Below the pieces are notes generated by a model. It ran no database searches. It was not told the DNA's origin and saw only the letters and a program-made list of their open reading frames with translations. 64,000 nucleotides of DNA from positions 372,001 through 436,000 of the forward strand of contig CAWBXX010000001.1 of assembly GCA_963792885.1 (NCBI GenBank). The letters run 5' to 3'. Every line of letters begins with the position of its first letter. The stretch's first letter is position 1. Of this stretch, positions 40,269 to 50,685 are shown piece after piece. The position numbers were made by a program, and so were the translations under genes. This DNA is from DASWJZ01 sp963792885 (GTDB lineage Bacteria > Pseudomonadota > Alphaproteobacteria > Rhizobiales > Afifellaceae).

Positions 40269-40283
40269 CCTTACGGTGTAAGG
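40269..40283. promoter_or_regulatory. Predicted TetR operator 1
   Basis: CCTTACGGTGTAAGG, an inverted repeat CCTTAC...GTAAGG with a 3-base centre, 23 bases from the TetR start. It is repeated 32 bases away with the same arms. Position between the divergent regulator and target makes it the likely binding site of the TetR protein. Confidence 0.8.
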
Positions 40284-40300
40284 CTACGAATGCCGCCGAA

Positions 40301-40315
40301 CCTTACGCCGTAAGG
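40301..40315. promoter_or_regulatory. Predicted TetR operator 2
   Basis: CCTTACGCCGTAAGG, with arms identical to operator 1 and a different 3-base centre. The two centres are 32 bases apart, three helical turns, so two dimers could bind on one face of the DNA. It lies 26 bases upstream of the AhpD-like start. Confidence 0.8.
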
Positions 40316-40340
40316 TCGAAAGCCGCAAGGAGAGGAAGCC

Positions 40341-40824
40341 ATGTTTGCCGAAATGCTCGTAAACGCCCGCATCGGGCTCGCTCTTGCCGCCCTTACAGGT
40401 TTCGTCGCGCTAGCGCCGCAGGGTGCGTCTGCGGCCGACGCCACTGCCACACCGGAAGCCGCGATGAAAGACATCGAGGCCACTTTCGGCGCCGTGCCGA
40501 GTTTCATCAAAGCCCTGCCGCAAGCCGCCGTCCCGGGGGCGTGGGCGGAGCTCAAGGCGATCGAGCTGAGCCCCGACACGGCACTGACGCCCAAGGAAAA
40601 ATCTCTGATTTCGCTCGCCGTCGCGGCGCAGATTCCGTGCCAGTACCTGCATCTACGCCGACACGGTATCTGCGAAGCAGGCCGGCGCAACCGACGAAGA
40701 GATCGCCGAGGCGGTGACCATGGCGGCGCTCGCCCGCCATTGGAGCACGATCTTCAATGGCATGCAGATCGACTTCGATACGTTCAAGAAGGAGTACGAT
40801 GCGGCGATGGCCGCAGGCAAATAG
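40341..40824 (+). CDS. Exported carboxymuconolactone decarboxylase/AhpD-like protein (one-base frameshift)
   Basis: 160 residues after correction. An N-terminal signal peptide (LALAALTGFVALAPQGASAAD) precedes an AhpD-like domain: FGAVPSFIKALP, SPDTALTPKEKSLISLAVAAQIPCQY-CIYADTVSAKQAGATDEEIAEAVTMAALARHWSTIFNGMQIDFDTFKKEYD. The CxxC redox pair (C-Q-Y-C) followed by ADTVSAKQAGAT is the family motif. The frames join by removing one C of TACCTGC at 40646-40647, which falls inside the CxxC motif. A secreted AhpD-like protein under TetR control suggests a periplasmic response to an oxidant or small molecule; that is inference. Confidence 0.85.
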
Positions 40825-40880
40825 CCTCGCCCACCGCACGGGTTGCCGCCCGGCTGAGCGCCGGGCGGTCAATTTTCCGC

Positions 40881-41264
40881 TCAGCGCTCTTCGGACGGAT
40901 AGAACGCCGAAGGCTTCGCGCCGACGAACCAATCGGGCTGCACCCAGCGGCCGGGGATGTGCTTCGTCGACCAATCGGCGAGCGCCTGAAGCACCGGCAG
41001 CAGGTCGGCGCCCGCGGGGGTCAGCGCGTATTCGAAACGGTCGGGTCGACTCTGATAGCGCCTCTTCGATACGAGCCCGAATCTCTCCAGCTTCTCCAGG
41101 CGGTCGGCGAGGATGTTCGTCGAGATACGCTCGGGAATGTCGAGCAACGCCGCGAAGCGGTGGCGGCCTGCGAAGATCGTCCGCAGCACAACGAGCGTCC
41201 ACTTGTCGCCAACGACGTCGAGCGCAGAGGACACCGGACAGGGGGAGCGGTAGGCCACCGTCAA
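40881..41264 (-). CDS. HxlR family transcriptional regulator
   Basis: A 127-residue winged-helix regulator: CPVSSALDVVGDKWTLVVLRTIFAGRHRFAALLDIPERISTNILADRLEKLERFGLVSKRRYQSRPDRFEYALTPAGADLLPVLQALADWSTKH. The Cys at residue 9 is the conserved N-terminal Cys that in some HxlR proteins senses thiol stress or aldehydes. It seems to start with TTG at 41264. It is divergent from the TfoX-like gene, with two ACTTGC-N5-GCAAGT sites between. Confidence 0.92.
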   Translation of the reverse strand: MTVAYRSPCPVSSALDVVGDKWTLVVLRTIFAGRHRFAALLDIPERISTNILADRLEKLERFGLVSKRRYQSRPDRFEYALTPAGADLLPVLQALADWSTKHIPGRWVQPDWFVGAKPSAFYPSEER

Positions 41265-41296
41265 AGCACCATTCCTTCGATTGTCAGCAGTGAGTG

Positions 41297-41313
41297 ACTT
41301 GCGTCTTGCAAGT
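41297..41313. promoter_or_regulatory. Predicted HxlR operator 1
   Basis: ACTTGCGTCTTGCAAGT: arms ACTTGC and GCAAGT around a 5-base centre, 33 bases from the HxlR start. A second copy with the same arms lies 44 bases downstream. The ACTTGC-type half site fits what is known of HxlR-family operators. Confidence 0.82.
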
Positions 41314-41340
41314 TACAAAAGTCTATGCTTCGCTCCATTC

Positions 41341-41357
41341 ACTTGCAACTCGCAAGT
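41341..41357. promoter_or_regulatory. Predicted HxlR operator 2
   Basis: ACTTGCAACTCGCAAGT: the same 6-base arms and spacing as operator 1. It ends 12 bases before the TfoX-like start and so overlaps the region just ahead of the ribosome site GGGGGAGA. Confidence 0.82.
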
Positions 41358-41369
41358 CAGGGGGGAGAT

Positions 41370-41774
41370 ATGACCGAAGATCCGATGGTAGTGCGCCTTA
41401 GGACGGCGCTCGAGGGCTTGCCGATCCGTGAGCAGAAGATGTTCGGAGGCACCTGCTTCATGCTTTCCGGCAATATGCTCGTTGGCACCTCGAAGCGCGG
41501 ACTTCTTGTTCGCGTCGGCAAGGATGCTCATGCGAAAGCGCTCACCCGCCCGCATACGCAGCCGATGGAGATGGGCGGGCGCTCGATGGAGGGCTACATC
41601 TTCGTGGCGGAGGAAGGGACAAAGAGCGCAAAGGATTTGAAGAGCTGGATCGGCCTCGCCCGAGCGTTCGTCGAGACTCTGCCACCGAAGGCCGAGAAGG
41701 CGAAAAGGCCGATGGGAGGGCGCGGAACGCCGAAGACGCCAGCTGCAAAGGCGGGCGGGAAGGTGGCGTCATGA
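41370..41774 (+). CDS. TfoX/Sxy N-terminal domain protein
   Basis: A 134-residue protein: MTEDPMVVRLRTALEGLPIREQKMFGGTCFMLSGNMLVGTSKRGLLVRVG is the TfoX_N fold, followed by MEGYIFVAEEGTKSAKDLKSWIGLARAFVETLP and a basic Lys/Ala/Pro-rich tail (KAEKAKRPMGGRG...AKAGGKVAS). TfoX/Sxy regulates competence in gammaproteobacteria; short TfoX_N proteins elsewhere have no fixed role. It has a strong GGGGGAGA ribosome site. It is presumably repressed by the divergent HxlR protein and overlaps the next gene (ATGA). Confidence 0.88.
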   Translation: MTEDPMVVRLRTALEGLPIREQKMFGGTCFMLSGNMLVGTSKRGLLVRVGKDAHAKALTRPHTQPMEMGGRSMEGYIFVAEEGTKSAKDLKSWIGLARAFVETLPPKAEKAKRPMGGRGTPKTPAAKAGGKVAS

Positions 41775-42160
41775 GCGCGCTCCTCATTCCCTTCCTGGTC
41801 TATGTCATCGTGACCTTCGCCATCGCCTTCGCTTGGCATTTGAAGATCTTCGAGGCGCGCTATAAGGCGCTCGAAATCTACCGCGACGACATGAAGCCGC
41901 TGTTCGGGCTGGGCTCAATGGCGATCCAGGGCGTCTGCTTCGCGATGGTCTACAGCGCGCTTTTTGCGTCGATCGAAGCATGGTTCTCGCGCGCCCTCGC
42001 CTACGCCGTCTTCGGCGCCTTGTTCTCGTGGAGCTTCTCGACGCTCGCCGTTTCCGCGAAGAACAAGATGCGCTCAATCCGCGACTACGTCGCAATCGAG
42101 ACGGCCTTCACCGCCCTCCAGTGGGTCGTGGTCGCGGCGATCACGGCAGCATTGGTCTAG
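41771..42160 (+). CDS. Small membrane protein with four helices
   Basis: A 129-residue membrane protein: helices at LLIPFLVYVIVTFAIAFAWHL, MAIQGVCFAMVYSALFA, ALAYAVFGALFSWSFSTLAV and ETAFTALQWVVVAAITAAL. The organisation resembles DUF1761-type proteins, but I am not certain of the family. Its start overlaps the TfoX-like stop by 4 bases, placing it in the same HxlR-controlled unit. Confidence 0.7.
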   Translation: MSALLIPFLVYVIVTFAIAFAWHLKIFEARYKALEIYRDDMKPLFGLGSMAIQGVCFAMVYSALFASIEAWFSRALAYAVFGALFSWSFSTLAVSAKNKMRSIRDYVAIETAFTALQWVVVAAITAALV

Positions 42161-42284
42161 CCCGACGCGGGCCAACAAACCGCCCGCTTTCCTGGCGGTT
42201 GGCGCGGAAGCCCGGCCTTGCTATAGGGCGCGGACCCTCCCCCGCGCCCATTGCGCGCTTCCAGCGATGAAAGGCCTGCCTTAG

Positions 42285-43502
42285 ATGCCGAAGATCAAGG
42301 TCGCCAACCCGGTCGTCGAGCTCGATGGCGACGAGATGACGCGCATCATCTGGCAGCTCATCAAAGACAAGCTGATCCACCCCTATCTCGACGTCGAGCT
42401 CGAGTATTTCGACCTCAGCGTCGAGCATCGCGACGCTACCAACGACCAGGTCACGATCGACGCGGCGAACGCCATCAAGAAGGCGGGCGTCGGCGTGAAA
42501 TGCGCGACCATCACCCCTGACGAAGCGCGGGTGAAGGAGTTCGGCCTGAAAGAGATGTGGAAGTCGCCGAACGGCACGATCCGCAACATCCTGGGCGGCG
42601 TCATCTTCCGCGAACCGATCATCTGCCGCAATGTGCCGCGCCTCGTTCCGGGCTGGACAAAGCCGATCGTCATCGGCCGCCACGCCTACGGCGACCAGTA
42701 TCGCGCCACCGACTTCCGTTTCCCTGGCAAGGGCAGGCTGACGCTGAAATTCGCCGGCGAGGACGGCACGATTATCGAGCGCGATGTCTTCGACGCGCCA
42801 AGCTCCGGCGTCGTCATGGCGATGTACAACCTCGACGATTCGATCCGCGATTTCGCCCGCGCTTCGCTGAACTACGGGCTTGCGCGCAACTACCCGGTCT
42901 ACCTCTCGACCAAGAACACGATCCTCAAGGCCTATGACGGACGCTTCAAGGATCTCTTCCAGGAGATCTTCGACGCGGAGTTCAAGGCGGAGTACGACAA
43001 GCGCAAGCTCACCTACGAGCACCGGCTGATCGACGACATGGTGGCGGCGGCTCTGAAGTGGTCGGGCGGCTACATCTGGGCCTGTAAGAACTACGACGGC
43101 GACGTTCAGTCCGACACCGTGGCGCAGGGCTTCGGCTCACTCGGGCTGATGACCTCCGTATTGATGTCGCCGGACGGCAGGACGGTTGAGGCGGAGGCGG
43201 CGCACGGCACCGTCACCCGCCATTACCGGCTGCACCAGCAGGGCAAGGAGACCTCGACGAACTCCGCCGCATCGATCTTCGCCTGGACGCGCGGCCTCGC
43301 GCACCGCGGCAAGCTCGACGGAAACGAGGAGCTCATCCGCTTCGCCGAGACGCTGGAGAAGGTCACCGTTGCCACGATCGAGGAAGGCTTCATGACGAAG
43401 GACCTCGCACTCCTTGTCGGACCAGATCAGCCGTGGCTTTCGACAATGGGCTTTCTCGACAAGGTTGACGCAAACCTGAAAAAGGCAATGGCGTCAGCCT
43501 GA
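42285..43502 (+). CDS. icd: NADP-dependent isocitrate dehydrogenase
   Basis: A 405-residue monofunctional, eukaryote-type NADP-IDH as found in alphaproteobacteria: KIKVANPVVELDGDEMTRIIWQLIKDKLIHPYLDVELEYFDLSVEHRDATND at the start, WKSPNGTIRNILGGVIFREPIIC (substrate serine loop), FKDLFQEIFDAEF, RLIDDMVAAALKWSGGYIWACKNYDGDVQSDTVAQGFGSLGLMTS (metal Asp residues) and EAAHGTVTRHYR. It converts isocitrate to 2-oxoglutarate in the TCA cycle and makes NADPH. Confidence 0.95.
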   Translation: MPKIKVANPVVELDGDEMTRIIWQLIKDKLIHPYLDVELEYFDLSVEHRDATNDQVTIDAANAIKKAGVGVKCATITPDEARVKEFGLKEMWKSPNGTIRNILGGVIFREPIICRNVPRLVPGWTKPIVIGRHAYGDQYRATDFRFPGKGRLTLKFAGEDGTIIERDVFDAPSSGVVMAMYNLDDSIRDFARASLNYGLARNYPVYLSTKNTILKAYDGRFKDLFQEIFDAEFKAEYDKRKLTYEHRLIDDMVAAALKWSGGYIWACKNYDGDVQSDTVAQGFGSLGLMTSVLMSPDGRTVEAEAAHGTVTRHYRLHQQGKETSTNSAASIFAWTRGLAHRGKLDGNEELIRFAETLEKVTVATIEEGFMTKDLALLVGPDQPWLSTMGFLDKVDANLKKAMASA

Positions 43503-43585
43503 TAGCGCCATCGACGCCCATGCGCCTTACCGGGGCCGTTTTTTCCTGATAGAAAATCGGGATGGATCAGTTGCGGGGTCCCAGA

Positions 43586-44020
43586 ATGATTCGAGCCCTT
43601 CTCGGTGCGGCGTTTCCGATCGTCGGGCTTGCGCTCGCCGCGGCCTTTGCCGGCCCCGACCTCGTGACGGGCACAAGCGGCGCGCCGATGATCGTCAGCG
43701 GCGGCGACCATGTCAGCCTCGCATCTGCTAACTTCAACGGCGAAGCCTGCGCCTCGACGCTCCTTTACGGTGAGACGCCCGATGCCGACAAGGACGAGGG
43801 CGTTCGTGTCGTTGCGGTCGCGCTTCAGCCGAACGGCAGGACGATCGAGCTCGGCACGAGCGAGACCCCCGGCGCAGACGGAACCATCCGCGAGACCGTG
43901 CTGCTTCTCTTCGACGACAAAGGGCAGCTTGTCTCGGCCAGCAGGCCAGCGGAGATGCAGGCTGCGGCCCACGGCGACTGCGTCAAGGCTCCGAAGCCGA
44001 GCAGCCGGAAGCCGGTCTAG
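43586..44020 (+). CDS. Secreted protein of unknown function
   Basis: A 144-residue protein with a signal peptide (MIRALLGAAFPIVGLALAAAFAGP). The mature part is rich in Gly, Ala and Asp, with two Cys (GEACAST and HGDCVKA) that may pair, and ends in a basic KAPKPSSRKPV tail. No named family recognised. ATG 43586 was chosen as it starts the signal peptide; ATG 43562 is also in frame. Convergent with alaS, 22 bases apart. Confidence 0.6.
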   Translation: MIRALLGAAFPIVGLALAAAFAGPDLVTGTSGAPMIVSGGDHVSLASANFNGEACASTLLYGETPDADKDEGVRVVAVALQPNGRTIELGTSETPGADGTIRETVLLLFDDKGQLVSASRPAEMQAAAHGDCVKAPKPSSRKPV

Positions 44021-44042
44021 CCCGACGCCGAGTTACGTCGCT

Positions 44043-46703
<2,661 letters not shown>

Positions 46704-46889
46704 CTCAAAACACTGCAAAGCCGCGGAAGCGGCGGAAGTCGCGGCATTTAGACTGGGGGCGCAAGGACTGTCCAGCAAGCCCCGCGCCCTACCATCCGGC
46801 AGTCGCGAGGCGGCGGATCAAAAAGGTGCCGGCCGAGCGCCGCTCTCCAAAGAGGGCGGCGCTTCAGCCAGCTCAAAGCGACGCCGTAT

Positions 46890-47186
46890 TCAGCAGCGAA
46901 CCGGGATCGCCCATTCGGCCGGGGGCTCCCAGATATGATAGTCGCGCGTAATCCAGCGGTAGCCGTTGATACATTCGTCCGAGCTTGAGAAGTCTCGCGG
47001 CGTGGAGGTCGGATACGCGGAATGCGGAAAATAGGACTCGCGAGGGTTCGGCTGCGTCATGTCGTAGGCCTGGCCGGCGAGAGGCTGCCCCTGGCTTCCC
47101 GCGTAAGATGCCGAGGACAACGCCAGGAGGCCGACAGCCGCAACAGCGGCGAGCCGCGCAGTCGGCGAAAGACGGCGTGCAAGCAT
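46890..47186 (-). CDS. Small secreted protein of unknown function
   Basis: A 98-residue protein: signal peptide MLARRLSPTARLAAVAAVGLLALSSASYAGS, then a short mature chain rich in Pro, Ser and aromatic residues (YFPHSAYPTSTPRDFSSSDECINGYRWITRDYHIWEPPAEWAIPVRC) with two Cys that could form one disulfide. No family recognised. It lies upstream of alaS on the same strand, 186 bases away. Confidence 0.55.
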   Translation of the reverse strand: MLARRLSPTARLAAVAAVGLLALSSASYAGSQGQPLAGQAYDMTQPNPRESYFPHSAYPTSTPRDFSSSDECINGYRWITRDYHIWEPPAEWAIPVRC

Positions 47187-47515
47187 TTCAAATCTCCATT
47201 CGCCCCGCCTCTTGGAGCAAGAGGTAGGGGACGCGCCGCAGTCTTTAAACCCAAATCGTGTTTCTAAATCCGAATCGTGTTTCCGGAACGTTGCAGCCGA
47301 TAACGGCCCCGGGAGAGCGACCCGCGCCGTCGCCCCGCCGCCGGGCCGGGAGCGGTCGTGGGCATCCCCGCTTTGGTGAACATAGCGTCTACCCGTCCCG
47401 CGGAGCCGAAGCCCGGAAGGCGCGTCACGGAGCTTTGAGAAGCCGCGAGAATTCATGGAATGTTCGGGCTGCCGCTTCCGCGCTAGCTTTGCCGAAACCG
47501 GAGAACAGGAGCCCG
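47187..47515. other. Gene-free stretch between the small secreted protein and the TPR gene
   Basis: 329 bases between divergent genes. It contains a direct repeat AATCGTGTTTC at 47254 and 47273, 19 bases apart, which could be a regulator site or part of a promoter. The remainder is GC-rich with no open reading frame that looks like protein. No RNA gene was recognised. Confidence 0.4.
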
Positions 47516-48130
47516 ATGCCAGCGATCCCGAAGCGCAGCGCGACCGCGGCCGTCGTATTCTTCGCGATGCTTACCGCGGTCTTACCGCTCGCGGCGCCGG
47601 CCGCTGCACAGGACTGGCAGAACCGCCTGCCGCTCCAGAGCGATCCGGCAGAGCGAGCGGCCGAGCGCGAGCGACTTTTCTCGGCTCTCGCCTCCGCTCA
47701 GAGCCAAAGCGACGCGGAGACCCTTGCCTTCCAAATCTGGGCGCTCTGGTTCCGTGCGCCCAACGCGGAGGCGCGAGACCTCATGGATCAGGCGATGGAG
47801 CGCCGGCGCACCTACGACATTGCGGGTGCGGTCGCCATTCTCGACAAGCTCGTGGCGCTCACACCCGATTGGGCCGAAGCCTGGAACCAGCGCGCGACAA
47901 TGCGATACATGACGGAGGACTACGAAGGCTCGCTCGCCGATATCGAACGCGTGCTTCAGCTCGAGCCGAAGCACTTCGGCGCGCTTGCCGGCCAGGCGCT
48001 CATCCTGATGCGGAACGGCCGCTTCGATACGGCGCAGTCGGTGCTGCGGAGAGCGGTGGAGATCAACCCATTCCTTGCTGAGCGCGCGCTCCTCATCGAA
48101 GAGCCGAAGCCGGACGGCAAAGATATCTGA
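47516..48130 (+). CDS. Periplasmic TPR-domain protein
   Basis: A 204-residue protein with a signal peptide (AAVVFFAMLTAVLPLAAPAAA-QDW) and TPR repeats: DIAGAVAILDKLVALTPDWAEAWNQRATMRYMTEDYEGSLADIERVLQLEPKHFGALAGQALILMRNGRFDTAQSVLRRAVEINPF (about residues 103-188), nearly three units. TPR repeats act in protein binding. The exported form suggests an envelope role; the partner is unknown. Convergent with recA. Confidence 0.82.
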   Translation: MPAIPKRSATAAVVFFAMLTAVLPLAAPAAAQDWQNRLPLQSDPAERAAERERLFSALASAQSQSDAETLAFQIWALWFRAPNAEARDLMDQAMERRRTYDIAGAVAILDKLVALTPDWAEAWNQRATMRYMTEDYEGSLADIERVLQLEPKHFGALAGQALILMRNGRFDTAQSVLRRAVEINPFLAERALLIEEPKPDGKDI

Positions 48131-48167
48131 GCCGACTACTCCCCCTCTTCCCCAGCGGGCGAGCGCC

Positions 48168-49244
48168 CTACCCTTCCGCCGCCTCGGCGTCGTCCGCGTC
48201 GTCGCCGTCGAGCTTGCTCGCCACGAGGCCGGCGTTCTGGCGAATGGCAAGCTCGATCGCCGCGGCGATGTCGGGATTGTCCTTCAGGAAGGTCTTGGCG
48301 TTCTCGCGGCCCTGGCCGAGGCGCTGGCTGTCGTAAGAGAACCAGGCACCTGACTTTTCCACGATGCCAGCCTTGACGCCGAGATCGATCAGCTCGCCAT
48401 TCTTCGAGATACCCTCGCCGTACATGATGTCGAACTCGACCTGCCGGAACGGCGGCGCGAGCTTGTTCTTGACCACCTTCACGCGCGTCTGGTTGCCAAC
48501 AACCTCGTCGCGCTCCTTGATCTGTCCGATGCGGCGGATGTCGAGGCGGACGGAGGCATAGAACTTCAATGCGTTGCCGCCGGTCGTCGTCTCCGGGCTC
48601 CCGAACATCACGCCGATCTTCATGCGTATCTGGTTGATGAAGATCACCATCGTGTTGGAGCGCGAGATGGAGCCGGTGAGCTTTCTCAGAGCCTGGCTCA
48701 TCAGCCGCGCCTGCAGGCCGGGCAATTGGTCGCCCATCTCGCCCTCAAGTTCTGCACGCGGCGTAAGGGCGGCAACAGAATCGACGACGAGGATGTCGAC
48801 GGCGCCGGAGCGGACCAGCGTGTCAGCGATCTCGAGCGCCTGTTCGCCCGTGTCCGGCTGCGAGATCAGAAGATCGTCCAGCTTGACCCCAAGCTTCCTG
48901 GCGTAGGCCGGATCGAGCGCATGCTCCGCGTCGACGAAGGCGCAGATGCCGCCACGCTTCTGCGCCTCGGCGACGGCATGGAGCGCAAGCGTCGTCTTTC
49001 CGGAGGATTCCGGCCCGTAAATCTCAACGATGCGTCCGCGCGGAAGACCACCAACGCCGAGCGCGAGGTCGAGGCCGAGCGAGCCGGTCGGGATGGTGGC
49101 GATCTCCACCACCTTGCCGTCCTGCCCGAGCCGCATGATGGAGCCCTTGCCGAAGGCTCGCTCGATCTGGGAGAGCGCGGCGTCGAGCGCCTTCGTCTTG
49201 TCCATTCCGTCCCTGTTCTCGACAACTCGCAGCGGCGCTACCAT
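48168..49244 (-). CDS. recA: Recombinase RecA
   Basis: An intact 358-residue RecA: KTKALDAALSQIERAFGKGSIMRLG, Walker A YGPESSGKTTLALHA (about residues 79-93), the ILVVDSVAALTPRAELEGEMGD Walker B and loop 1, loop 2 region KIGVMFGSPETTTGGNALKFYASVRLDIRR, and an acidic C-terminal tail (DGDDADDAEAAEG). It performs strand exchange and activates LexA self-cleavage. A GTTC-N7-GTTC LexA box lies 85 bases upstream of the start. MVAPLRVVENRDGMDKTKAL was taken as the start, as in many alphaproteobacteria. Confidence 0.97.
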   Translation of the reverse strand: MVAPLRVVENRDGMDKTKALDAALSQIERAFGKGSIMRLGQDGKVVEIATIPTGSLGLDLALGVGGLPRGRIVEIYGPESSGKTTLALHAVAEAQKRGGICAFVDAEHALDPAYARKLGVKLDDLLISQPDTGEQALEIADTLVRSGAVDILVVDSVAALTPRAELEGEMGDQLPGLQARLMSQALRKLTGSISRSNTMVIFINQIRMKIGVMFGSPETTTGGNALKFYASVRLDIRRIGQIKERDEVVGNQTRVKVVKNKLAPPFRQVEFDIMYGEGISKNGELIDLGVKAGIVEKSGAWFSYDSQRLGQGRENAKTFLKDNPDIAAAIELAIRQNAGLVASKLDGDDADDAEAAEG

Positions 49245-49328
49245 GGCATCCCCCAATCGACTTCGGAAGGTGGCGGCCTCTCGCCACCGGTGGTGCGCAT
49301 GTATCTGCTTTGTTCTCGAAATTGTCAA

Positions 49329-49343
49329 GAACGAAGTGAGAAC
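49329..49343 (-). promoter_or_regulatory. LexA (SOS) box of recA
   Basis: Read in the recA direction the sequence is GTTCTCACTTCGTTC, the alphaproteobacterial LexA consensus GTTC-N7-GTTC as a direct repeat. It lies 85-99 bases upstream of the recA start, a normal promoter position. recA here should be damage-inducible. Confidence 0.9.
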
Positions 49344-49344
49344 T

Positions 49345-50574
49345 TCAACCGGCAGCTACCGTGCTTCTACGCTGCGCCATGTCCCCCTCCCCGCTCACAG
49401 CAGCGTCGTCCCCGCGCCGGTCGATGGAGAATTCCACGCGGTTCCCGCCGCCGGCTTTGGCCCGATAAAGCGCGGCGTCCGCCTCGCCCATCAAAGTGTC
49501 GAGCGACTGCGCCCCGCGCAGGCTCGCAACGCCGATGCTGACCGTAAACTTCACCTCTCCACGGCCGCTTTCGATCTTTGCGTCGGCCACAGCGCGCCTG
49601 AGACGCTCGGCCAGCACTAGCGCCTGATCGATCCGGCTCTCGGCGAGCGCCACCGCGAATTCGTCACCACCTAGGCGGCCCAAAACGTCGCCGGCGCGGA
49701 TGATTTCCATCATCCTATCCGTGAGCGTCTTTAGAAGGCGGTCGCCGGTCGGGTGGCCCCATCCGTCATTGACGGACTTGAACCGGTCGAGATCGATCAG
49801 GACAAGCGCCGTCGAAGAGCCGTTGCGGCCCGCTCGCGCGAGCATCCGGCCGACCTCGTCCGTGAACCCACGGCGATTACTGACGCCGGTCAGCGGGTCG
49901 AGCAGCGCGGCTTCGCGGTGCTGATTGCCGATCGCCTCCTTGCCGATGGAGAGGAGCAGGAAAGAGAGCACGACCGCGGCGGCAAGCATCTCGATCAGAC
50001 CTGCCGGATTGAGCGGCGCCGCTACGCCGACGTCGGTGGCGAGCACGGAGCCCGGCGCGAAAAGCGCCGCCAGGAATCGGACGACGAAAACCAAGCCGTG
50101 GATCGAGAGGAGCAGCGCCGCGAGCGGCATGATCCCCCAGCGCTGCGGCGCCATCCGCCACAATTCGCCGGCCAGCGCGAAGGCATAGGCGGCAAGCAGC
50201 GGCGCGGTGACGAGAATCCGCCCGCGGACGTCGTCGTCGAACGGCGACAGCCAGCAGGCCGCTACCCAAAGCACTGCGGGCGCTAGCGCCAGCGGCCAAT
50301 TTCCTTTGCCGCTGGTGAAATACCGAGCCGCCTGCCAAGCGAGCCCATAGGCAAGCAGGCGAAGCCCGTTCGCGATATCGATCGCTAGTAGGCCCGGGAA
50401 CCGGTCGCGTGCTCCAACGAGCGCGGCGGCAACGGCGCACATCAAGAAGCAAAGCGTCCATACGCCGAACGCAGGCACGCTGCGATTCTGCGTCCAGGTC
50501 AAAGCGAGGAGGCCAGCGATAACGCCGCAAACGACGACGAGCGCCGTCACCAACGTCCCAGCGTCCAGACCCAC
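49345..50574 (-). CDS. Membrane diguanylate cyclase (GGDEF)
   Basis: A 409-residue protein with about seven hydrophobic segments in the first 220 residues (ALVVVCGVIAGLLALTW to LIEMLAAAVVLSFLLLSIG) and a C-terminal GGDEF domain. LLDPLTGVSNRRGFTDEV starts the domain; the active site is intact, LGRLGGDEFAVALAES (about residues 313-328); an R-A-G-D I-site lies five residues upstream, so product inhibition by c-di-GMP is expected. FTVSIGVASLRG and ALYRAKAGGGNRVEF complete it. It makes c-di-GMP from two GTP. No EAL domain. The recA LexA box lies just beyond its stop. Confidence 0.93.
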   Translation of the reverse strand: MGLDAGTLVTALVVVCGVIAGLLALTWTQNRSVPAFGVWTLCFLMCAVAAALVGARDRFPGLLAIDIANGLRLLAYGLAWQAARYFTSGKGNWPLALAPAVLWVAACWLSPFDDDVRGRILVTAPLLAAYAFALAGELWRMAPQRWGIMPLAALLLSIHGLVFVVRFLAALFAPGSVLATDVGVAAPLNPAGLIEMLAAAVVLSFLLLSIGKEAIGNQHREAALLDPLTGVSNRRGFTDEVGRMLARAGRNGSSTALVLIDLDRFKSVNDGWGHPTGDRLLKTLTDRMMEIIRAGDVLGRLGGDEFAVALAESRIDQALVLAERLRRAVADAKIESGRGEVKFTVSIGVASLRGAQSLDTLMGEADAALYRAKAGGGNRVEFSIDRRGDDAAVSGEGDMAQRRSTVAAG

Positions 50575-50685
50575 GAGTCCCCCTCAGGTTCGAGAACGTG
50601 CCTCCCGGCGCACAATCCACGGGTTGCGCAAAGCATCTATTAACACGCGCGAAGCCGCCGATCACGGACACGCCAGCCTGGTGGC

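Noticed and set aside
47253..47284. Direct repeat AATCGTGTTTC as a mobile-element or attachment site
   Set aside because: Only two short copies 19 bases apart and no integrase or tRNA nearby; at most a regulator site.
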